From an uncultured Collinsella sp. (GTDB lineage Bacteria > Actinomycetota > Coriobacteriia > Coriobacteriales > Coriobacteriaceae): 10,824 bases of DNA. Of this stretch, positions 1 through 5,006 are shown in pieces (position 1 is the first letter of the stretch; every line of letters begins with the position of its first letter). The stretch spans positions 1 through 10,824 of the forward strand of contig UQXP01000051.1 of the NCBI GenBank assembly GCA_900545055.1. The letters run 5' to 3'. The translations under genes and the position numbers were made by a program. Under the pieces are notes generated by a model, which made no database searches, was not told the origin of the DNA, and saw only the letters and a program-made list of their open reading frames with translations.

Positions 1-41
1 CGCACAACGGCTGCCGCCCCAAGAAGCGTCGCCGCGTGTAA
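1..41 (+). CDS. rpsK: 30S ribosomal protein S11, C-terminal end (partial)
   Basis: Only the last codons are present. In the frame ending at the TAA at 39-41 they read HNGCRPKKRRRV, which is the strongly conserved basic C-terminus of bacterial S11 (E. coli ends HNGCRPPKKRRV). S11 sits on the platform of the 30S subunit near the mRNA exit and the 3' end of 16S rRNA. The gene continues to the left of the window. It lies 19 bases before rpsD, the usual alpha-operon order rpsK-rpsD-rpoA-rplQ, so the genes are almost certainly cotranscribed. The identification rests on a short tail plus perfect synteny. Confidence 0.93.
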   Translation, partial: HNGCRPKKRRRV

Positions 42-60
42 CTGAAAGGATCGTATCAAT

Positions 61-657
61 ATGGCAATCGACAGGACTCCTGTTCTTAAGCGCTGCCGTC
101 AGCTCGGGATCGATCCCGCTGAGCTCGGTTACAGCAGCAAGAAGGAATCTATCCGTCAGCCCAAGCGCCGTCGCAAGGAATCTGAGTACGGCATGCAGCT
201 GCGCGAGAAGCAGAAGGTCAAGTTTATCTATGGCGTTCTGGAGAAGCAGTTCCACGGCTACTTCAACAAGGCCCGCAAGATGAACGGCGTCACCGGTGAG
301 AACCTCATGATCATCCTTGAGTCTCGCCTCGACAACGTCGTCTTCCGTCTTGGCTTCGCCCGCACCCGCAAAGAGGCTCGTCAGTCCGTCCGTCACGGTC
401 ACTTCACCGTGAACGGCAAGCGCGTGGACATCCCGTCCTACCGCGTCAAGGCCGGCGACGTCGTCGCTGTCGGCGAGAAGTTCCGTGACCTCCTCCCCAT
501 CAAGGAGGCCCTGATTTCCTCCGAGCGCTTTGAGGTCCCTGGCTGGCTCGAGGTCGATATCGAGAAGCTGTCTGGTAACGTGCTCGCTCTGCCGACGCGT
601 GAGCAGATCAGCGGTGATATCAACGAGCAGCTCATCGTCGAGCTCTACTCTAAGTAG
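61..657 (+). CDS. rpsD: 30S ribosomal protein S4, zinc-free (C-minus) form
   Basis: S4 is a primary 16S rRNA-binding protein that nucleates assembly of the 30S body and helps control decoding accuracy. The 198-residue product has a basic N-terminal region (about 1-88) with the conserved stretch EYGMQLREKQKVKFIYG. An S4 RNA-binding domain follows at about 89-150 (SRLDNVVFRLGFARTRKEAR, then VRHGHFTVNGKRV). It is a little shorter than E. coli S4 (206 aa). The only cysteine is C12, so the N-terminal four-cysteine zinc knuckle of C-plus S4 proteins is absent. The ATG at 61 has a GAAAGGA ribosome-binding site at 44-50. The gene lies between rpsK and rpoA in the alpha operon. In E. coli S4 represses this operon translationally, but I do not recognise the corresponding leader structure here, because the operon start is outside the window. 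Confidence 0.97.
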   Translation: MAIDRTPVLKRCRQLGIDPAELGYSSKKESIRQPKRRRKESEYGMQLREKQKVKFIYGVLEKQFHGYFNKARKMNGVTGENLMIILESRLDNVVFRLGFARTRKEARQSVRHGHFTVNGKRVDIPSYRVKAGDVVAVGEKFRDLLPIKEALISSERFEVPGWLEVDIEKLSGNVLALPTREQISGDINEQLIVELYSK

Positions 658-689
658 TCCATCCGGGCTGCTGAGGCTGGAGGTAATAC

Positions 690-1631
690 ATGTCAGAATT
701 CATTAGGCCTCAGGTTCAGGTCGAAGAGATCAACGAGACGTCTGCTCGTGTCTCCGTCGAGCCGCTCGAGCGTGGTTACGGCGATACGCTGGGTAACTCC
801 CTTCGTCGCGTTCTTCTGTCCTCGCTCGAGGGTGCCGCCGTCGAGGCTATTCAGATCGATGGTGCGCAGCACGAGTTCATGACCATCCCTAACATGGTCG
901 AGGATGTCACCGACATCGTCCTGAATGTCAAGGGTCTTGTCTTCAGGGCTCTCGGCACGACCGACGAGGCGACCGCCACCATCTCGGTTGACGGCCCCTG
1001 CGAGGTCACCGGTGCGGACTTCTTTATTCCGTCCGAGTTTGAGCTGGTCAACCCCGAGCAGCACATTGCTACGCTCACCGAGGGTGGCCATCTCACCATG
1101 AGCATGCGCATCGGCTATGGCCGCGGCTATGTCTCTGGCGAGGCTAACAAGCGCGACAACGATCCCATCGGTGTGATCCACGTCGACTCGCTGTACTCGC
1201 CGGTTTCCCGTTGCGCCAAGCTCGTTGAGGCTTGCCGTGTCGGTCAGCACACCGACTACGACCGCCTTGTCCTCGAGATCGAGACCAACGGCTCCATCGC
1301 CCCGCGCGACGCCGTGGTCCAGGCTGCCAATATCATCAACCAGCATATGGCCGCCTTTATGAACCTTGCCGAGACCCCCGAGGTCGAGGAGGAGGCTTCG
1401 ATCTTCGCTCCCGAGGTCACCAACGACAACGCCGAGCTTGACAAGCAGATCGAGGATCTGGACCTTTCCGTCCGTTCCTACAACTGCCTTAAGCGCGCCA
1501 GCATTCACTCGGTCCGTCAGCTCGTTGAGTTCTCGGAGAACGATCTGCTCAACATCCGTAACTTCGGTGTTAAGTCGATCGAGGAAGTGAAGGACAAGCT
1601 TGAGTCCATGGGCCTGAGCCTGAAGGCTTAA
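690..1631 (+). CDS. rpoA: DNA-directed RNA polymerase subunit alpha
   Basis: The alpha subunit dimerises to nucleate RNA polymerase assembly, and its C-terminal domain contacts UP elements and activators. The 313-residue product has the normal length. The N-terminal domain (about 1-225) carries GNSLRRVLLSSLEG at 35-48, the dimerisation and assembly motif. An acidic linker (about 228-255, EVEEEASIFAPE) leads to the C-terminal domain (about 256-313), with VRSYNCLKRA at 261-270. R262 corresponds to E. coli R265, the main DNA-contacting residue, and N265 to N268. NFGVKSIEEVK at 291-301 is the conserved helix-hairpin-helix segment. The ATG at 690 is preceded by GGAGGT at 679-684. The gene lies 32 bases after rpsD and 30 bases before rplQ, within the alpha operon. 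A long open frame on the opposite strand across this gene is a codon-bias shadow. Confidence 0.98.
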   Translation: MSEFIRPQVQVEEINETSARVSVEPLERGYGDTLGNSLRRVLLSSLEGAAVEAIQIDGAQHEFMTIPNMVEDVTDIVLNVKGLVFRALGTTDEATATISVDGPCEVTGADFFIPSEFELVNPEQHIATLTEGGHLTMSMRIGYGRGYVSGEANKRDNDPIGVIHVDSLYSPVSRCAKLVEACRVGQHTDYDRLVLEIETNGSIAPRDAVVQAANIINQHMAAFMNLAETPEVEEEASIFAPEVTNDNAELDKQIEDLDLSVRSYNCLKRASIHSVRQLVEFSENDLLNIRNFGVKSIEEVKDKLESMGLSLKA

Positions 1632-1661
1632 TGCTTCGCATATTTGAGGAGAAACTAGACC

Positions 1662-2129
1662 ATGCGTCACAACGTTAAGAAGGGCCTGAAGCTCGGCACC
1701 GATGCGAGCCACACCAAGGCCATGAAGAAGAGCCTTGCTAAGGCCCTCTTCGAGAACGACCGCATCAAGACCACCGAGACCCGCGCTAAGGCGCTGCGTT
1801 CGGTCGTCGACCCGATCATCACTTGGGCCAAGAAGGGCGACCTGCACTCTCGTCGTCTGGCTATCGCCAAGCTCGGCGACAAGCAGCTCGTTGCCGAGAT
1901 CTTCGACAAGGCTGCCCAGGGCATGTGGCAGGACCGTAACGGCGGTTACACCCGCATCATGAAGCTCGGCAACCGCAAGGGCGACAACGCTCCCATCGTT
2001 ATCATGGAGCTCGTCACCGAGCCTTGCACGCCTAAGGCCAAGAAGGCTGCTCCGGCCCCCAAGAAGGCCGCTGCTCCCAAGAAGGTCGAGGCCGTCGAGG
2101 AGGCTCCTGCTGAGGAGACCGCTGAGTAG
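1662..2129 (+). CDS. rplQ: 50S ribosomal protein L17 with Ala/Lys/Pro-rich C-terminal extension
   Basis: L17 is a structural protein of the 50S subunit near the peptide exit tunnel. Residues 1-120 match the family core: MRHNVKKGLKLGTDASHTKA at the start, IKTTETRAKALRSVVDPIIT at 35-54, GGYTRIMKLGNRKGDNAP at 94-111, and IMELV near the end. E. coli L17 has 127 residues and this product 155. The extra 35 residues (121-155) first contain KAKKAAPAPKKAAAPKK, then become acidic (EAVEEAPAEETAE), a low-complexity tail likely to be disordered. The start at 1662 follows GAGGAG at 1646-1651. This is the last gene of the alpha operon and is followed by a strong terminator. The extension is encoded with the same strong codon bias as the core, so it is not a frameshift artefact. 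Confidence 0.97.
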   Translation: MRHNVKKGLKLGTDASHTKAMKKSLAKALFENDRIKTTETRAKALRSVVDPIITWAKKGDLHSRRLAIAKLGDKQLVAEIFDKAAQGMWQDRNGGYTRIMKLGNRKGDNAPIVIMELVTEPCTPKAKKAAPAPKKAAAPKKVEAVEEAPAEETAE

Positions 2130-2155
2130 ACTTTCCGTCTGCATAGGCTATATTC

Positions 2156-2186
2156 GAGGGGTACGTTCGCGTACCCCTCTTTTTTT
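2156..2186 (+). terminator. Intrinsic terminator of the alpha operon
   Basis: A perfect 10-bp stem (GAGGGGTACG at 2156-2165 with CGTACCCCTC at 2170-2179) closes a TTCG loop and is followed at once by seven T's (2180-2186). It begins 26 bases after the rplQ stop. This is a canonical rho-independent terminator and should separate ribosomal-operon transcription from truA, although some readthrough is possible because I see no clear promoter between here and truA. Confidence 0.95.
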
Positions 2187-2211
2187 GTCGCGATACCGTT
2201 ACTTGTTTGTT

Positions 2212-2216
2212 GGGAG
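2212..2216 (+). promoter_or_regulatory. Ribosome-binding site fixing the truA start
   Basis: GGGAG lies 5 bases before the ATG at 2222. The same frame is open upstream from a TTG at 2207, but that codon lies too close to this site to use it. The ATG at 2222 is therefore preferred. Confidence 0.65.
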
Positions 2217-2221
2217 CGTCC

Positions 2222-3046
2222 ATGACTGCGCCGTCTGATTTCAATCCGATTTCCGAGCTTGACGCCACGCTCGTATTTCGCGTGGCCTATGATGGCTCGT
2301 CGTATAGCGGATTTGCCGAGCAGCCGGGACAGACGACGGTTGCGGGTGAGCTACGTCGAGCCATCGAGACGCTGCTTCGCCGCCCGATCGATTTGACGTG
2401 CGCGGGGCGTACCGATGCCGGCGTGCATGCCGTGGCTCAGTACATCAGTGTGCCCGTAACGGACGCTGAGCTCGCGTGTACGCGCCGTAGGTGGCTGCGG
2501 GCTATGGATGCCCTGCTGCCCAAAGATATCGCCATCAACGAGGTCTACAAGGCTCGTAAGGGCTTTTCTGCGCGCTTTGACGCGCGCTCTCGCACGTACA
2601 CCTATCGCATTGCCGATCGTGATGCGCGGCCCGTGCTGTCACGCGGTGCTGTGTGGTGGCATCGCTATCCCCTCGACGTCGATGCGATGGCGGCCGCCTG
2701 CCCTGCGCTTTTGGGCGAGCAGGACTTTAAAAGCTTTTGCAAGGTTGCCTCTGCCGTTGGCAAGCCCACGCATCGCTGCGTGATGCGTGCCGAGTTTGGC
2801 CATGAGGTTGCGTTTGGCGAGGACATCCTGACGTTTACCATCGAGGGCAATGCGTTTCTGCATTCGATGGTCCGCACGATCGTGGGCACGCTTGTCGAGA
2901 TTGGCATGCATCGCCGTGAACCCGAGTGGATGCGCGAGGTTATCGATGCTTGCGACCGTACCGCTGCGGGTCCCACGGCTCCTGCCTGCGGCCTTACGTT
3001 TATGGGCGTGGATTACGATCCCGCCGAGCTTGTCGTGCTCGACTAG
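2222..3046 (+). CDS. truA: tRNA pseudouridine(38-40) synthase TruA
   Basis: TruA converts uridines 38-40 in the anticodon stem-loop of many tRNAs to pseudouridine. The 274-residue product is close to E. coli TruA (270 aa). Family motifs appear in order: YDGSSYSGFAEQPGQTTV at 23-40; GRTDAGVHA at 62-70, with D65 the catalytic aspartate; RSRTYTYRI at 122-130, with the conserved active-site tyrosine; DFKSFCK at 168-174; and GNAFLHSMVRTIVGTLVEIG at 209-228. The end has TAAGPTAPACGLTF, as in the family. All catalytic features are intact. Placing truA just after rplQ is a common arrangement in Gram-positive bacteria. Codon use is less strongly biased than in the ribosomal genes, as expected for lower expression. 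No terminator is visible after the stop at 3044-3046. Confidence 0.97.
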   Translation: MTAPSDFNPISELDATLVFRVAYDGSSYSGFAEQPGQTTVAGELRRAIETLLRRPIDLTCAGRTDAGVHAVAQYISVPVTDAELACTRRRWLRAMDALLPKDIAINEVYKARKGFSARFDARSRTYTYRIADRDARPVLSRGAVWWHRYPLDVDAMAAACPALLGEQDFKSFCKVASAVGKPTHRCVMRAEFGHEVAFGEDILTFTIEGNAFLHSMVRTIVGTLVEIGMHRREPEWMREVIDACDRTAAGPTAPACGLTFMGVDYDPAELVVLD

Positions 3047-3207
3047 GGGAGGGCTCGACGCGGCGTGCGTTGACACCTGTCATCTGTGGGCTGCACGTGT
3101 GCAACATCTGTTCTTGGCGTGCAATACAACCGGTGTCTCATTGCTTTTATTGCCGGGGTGTACCATGAACCACGATTTGATTCATTGCTGTCGAGAGGAC
3201 GGATAAC

Positions 3208-4248
3208 TTGGTTCGACGTGGCTCGCATCCGCGACTTTCGGTGATCCTTGTGGTAGAAGGTTCGCCCAGCTATGCGATGCGTGCGCTCGAGAGTATCCAG
3301 AACCAAGACCTCTACGATTTGCAGATTGTCGTTGTTTGCCGCGATGCTGCGCCCGGTGTGCGCCATTCGCTTCAAGTTGCTGCCGACAGGGACATCCATA
3401 TTGATTTGATTGACGTCGAGGACGCGAAGCGTGGCGCTTGTCTTCGCGCCGGTTTTGATGCCTCGCGCGGCTCTCAAATCATCGCCATGAACGCCGATGA
3501 GTGGTTTGCTCCGCAGGCCCTTTCCAAGATGGTCGATATCGCGTGCGATACTGCGGCAGACATTGTGCTCCCCTCGGTGTCGCTCGATCGATACGATGCG
3601 CACCGCGAGCGTCATTCGCGCGTCTTGGATGCTGCCTCTATTGCCATAGAAGACGAGTCTTCTATGGTGACTGGGCTGCCCCAGTTGATTTTAGGCGGCC
3701 TAGTCGCTCAGACCTCTGGCGTGATGTATAGCCGTCCGCTGTTTGAGGCATGCCTGTCGCGCGGCAAGGCGTACCGTACGGTTGAGTTTATGGCTTATGC
3801 GCTCTCGCAGGCACGATTCGTGTCCGGCTGCGGCGACGCTTGTTTCCACGCGGTGGCACCTAAGCTTACAGATGCCTTTGATCCCACCATGTATGCCAGG
3901 ATATCCGATGACACTCGAGCGCTCGACGAGCTTGCGGACTCACTCTCGGAAGCAGATAGCGGTGGTCGGCTCAAGCTGGCAAGCCAAAAGTTCTACTTTG
4001 CCGGACTGGTCGCCTGCATCGAGAATTTGTGTCTGAGCCCGCATGGAGTGTCGTCAATCGAGCGTTCCGCCCGCATGCGTGATATGCTCGAGGCGCCTCG
4101 AACCCGTCAGATGGTCGCCGCGCTCAAGGACAACCATCGGGGACTCGGTCTGTTGTTTGGGCCGATCGCCAGCGCCAAGCCTGCGCGCTGCGTGATGTGT
4201 ACGCATCTGGCAGCTTTTCTTAACCGGACGGGCGCAAAAACCGCCTAA
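3208..4248 (+). CDS. Family 2 glycosyltransferase-like protein with degenerate motifs
   Basis: The N-terminal part (about 9-115 of 346 residues) resembles the nucleotide-sugar-binding half of GT2 enzymes: RLSVILVVEGSPSYAMRALE, a helix, then LQIVVVCRDA, and finally SQIIAMNADEWFAPQALSKM at 89-108. In typical GT2 proteins these positions read VDDGS and LDADDW. Here the first acidic motif is CRDA and the DXD-like motif is NADEW (95-99), so donor or metal binding may be altered. The remaining two thirds (about 116-346) I do not recognise. It has no obvious membrane segments or signal peptide and ends in a basic, cysteine-containing stretch. The start is inferred as TTG at 3208 because AGAGGA at 3194-3199 lies 8 bases upstream and no in-frame ATG fits. 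It follows truA by 161 bases without a visible terminator and may share its transcript. Possible roles are cell-surface polysaccharide or teichoic-like glycan synthesis, or a non-catalytic relative; the substrate cannot be named. Confidence 0.7.
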   Translation: MVRRGSHPRLSVILVVEGSPSYAMRALESIQNQDLYDLQIVVVCRDAAPGVRHSLQVAADRDIHIDLIDVEDAKRGACLRAGFDASRGSQIIAMNADEWFAPQALSKMVDIACDTAADIVLPSVSLDRYDAHRERHSRVLDAASIAIEDESSMVTGLPQLILGGLVAQTSGVMYSRPLFEACLSRGKAYRTVEFMAYALSQARFVSGCGDACFHAVAPKLTDAFDPTMYARISDDTRALDELADSLSEADSGGRLKLASQKFYFAGLVACIENLCLSPHGVSSIERSARMRDMLEAPRTRQMVAALKDNHRGLGLLFGPIASAKPARCVMCTHLAAFLNRTGAKTA

Positions 4249-4254
4249 ACGGCT

Positions 4255-4292
4255 CATTTCGAAACAAATTTGCATAGAATTGTTTCGAAATG
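4255..4292. repeat. 13-bp perfect inverted repeat with two TTTCGAAA palindromes upstream of argR
   Basis: CATTTCGAAACAA (4255-4267) and TTGTTTCGAAATG (4280-4292) are perfect reverse complements separated by 12 bases. Each arm also contains the self-complementary octamer TTTCGAAA (4257-4264 and 4283-4290), with centres 26 bp apart. The spacer includes TAGAAT at 4275-4280, a possible -10 hexamer. There is no T-run after it, so a terminator is less likely than a pair of operator sites for a dimeric regulator. It begins 7 bases after the glycosyltransferase gene stop and lies 88 bases before argR. The regulator is unknown, and the sites do not resemble the classical ARG box. Confidence 0.6.
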
Positions 4293-4332
4293 CGTTCTTA
4301 TACACAAAAGCCTTCAAATAGCGTTAAACTAT

Positions 4333-4347
4333 TCAATCACTGATTGA
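4333..4347. repeat. Short palindrome in the argR leader
   Basis: TCAATCA (4333-4339) and TGATTGA (4341-4347) form a 7-bp inverted repeat around one central C, 33 bases before the argR ATG. It could be an operator or chance. It does not clearly match the TGAAT-ATTCA arrangement of known ARG boxes. Confidence 0.4.
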
Positions 4348-4380
4348 TTGTCTCCGCCATCTTTTGGAGAGAGGGTTTGT

Positions 4381-4818
4381 ATGGCTAAAAAACGCAATGG
4401 GCGCCAGGATGCCATTAGAGATATTGTGCGCAATAAGGACGTCCGCACGCAGCGCGTGCTGGTCGATGAGCTCCGCGCTATGGGCTTTGATTGCACGCAG
4501 GCGACTGTCTCTCGCGATATTGCCGATATGGGGCTGCGTAAGCTCCCTGAGGGCATCTATGTTCTGGCAGAGGACCTGCACCTGCAGCGTATGGTTTCCG
4601 AGCTCGTAACGGGCGTTCTGCGCACCGATAATCTGGTTATGATCAAGGCTCAGCCTGGCACGGCTTCCGGCATCGCCGCCGCTGTTGATGCGGCAGAGCT
4701 GCCCGATGTGCTTGGCTCGCTTGCCGGCAACGATACGATTTTGGTTATTGCCCAGACGGCCGAGGACGGCGAGCGTCTTGAGGCGCTGATCAATAAGCTG
4801 AGCAATTCTCGCAAGTAG
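4381..4818 (+). CDS. argR: Arginine repressor ArgR
   Basis: ArgR is a hexameric DNA-binding protein that senses L-arginine and controls arginine biosynthesis and catabolism genes. The 145-residue product has the typical length. The N-terminal winged helix (about 1-65) contains RQDAIRDIV and the hallmark TQATVSRDIADMGLRKLPEG (39-58). The C-terminal oligomerisation and arginine-binding domain (about 75-145) contains LVMIKAQPGTASGIAAAVD at 85-103 and LGSLAGNDTILVIAQ at 111-125. In most ArgR proteins the last motif reads GDD, with two aspartates at the arginine site. Here it is GND (N117, D118). The start is the ATG at 4381, with GAGAGGG at 4369-4375 upstream; an upstream TTG at 4348 has no suitable ribosome-binding site. 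The gene has its own terminator, and no arginine pathway genes lie in the window. Confidence 0.95.
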   Translation: MAKKRNGRQDAIRDIVRNKDVRTQRVLVDELRAMGFDCTQATVSRDIADMGLRKLPEGIYVLAEDLHLQRMVSELVTGVLRTDNLVMIKAQPGTASGIAAAVDAAELPDVLGSLAGNDTILVIAQTAEDGERLEALINKLSNSRK

Positions 4819-4869
4819 GCGTGCGGGTCGTGCGCTCGGCACTGCGTGCGCTGACATAGCGGCTTGTAA

Positions 4870-4902
4870 GGGGTATCGACGTTGGTCGGTACCCCCTTTT
4901 TT
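4870..4902 (+). terminator. Intrinsic terminator of argR
   Basis: GGGGTATCGAC (4870-4880) pairs with GTCGGTACCCC (4885-4895), an 11-bp stem with one T-G wobble, around a GTTG loop. One C and six T's (4897-4902) follow. It lies 51 bases after the argR stop and ends argR transcription before the convergent gene. Confidence 0.9.
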
Positions 4903-4943
4903 GTCTGCCGGTATAAAGACCGCCCATCAGGTCGCTTCAAACT

Positions 4944-4984
4944 AAAAGGCCCCCGAGCAGTTCAATAGGCTGCTCGGGGGCCTT
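4944..4984 (-). terminator. Intrinsic terminator of the penicillin-binding protein gene
   Basis: The 15-bp perfect stem AAGGCCCCCGAGCAG (4946-4960) with CTGCTCGGGGGCCTT (4970-4984) has a 9-base loop. Read on the - strand it is followed by a short T-run (TTTT, complement of 4944-4947). It lies 22 bases past the stop codon of the - strand gene. On the + strand it has only CCTTGTTG behind it, so it probably works mainly for the - strand. Confidence 0.88.
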
Positions 4985-5006
4985 GTTGCTTATGGCCGGA
5001 TGATTT

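Noticed and set aside
693..2144. 483-codon open frame on the - strand across rpoA and rplQ
   Set aside because: It is fully antisense to two certain, highly conserved genes. Its Leu/Val/Asp/Gly-rich composition is what the reverse complement of GC-biased codons gives, and it spans two separate genes.
3070..3098. Promoter based on TTGACA at 3070-3075
   Set aside because: The hexamer is perfect but no -10-like sequence lies 16-18 bases downstream (GCACGT is found there).
4348..4380. Longer ArgR starting at TTG 4348
   Set aside because: The extra residues are the translated ribosome-binding region; the ATG at 4381 has a good GAGAGGG site and gives the normal family length.
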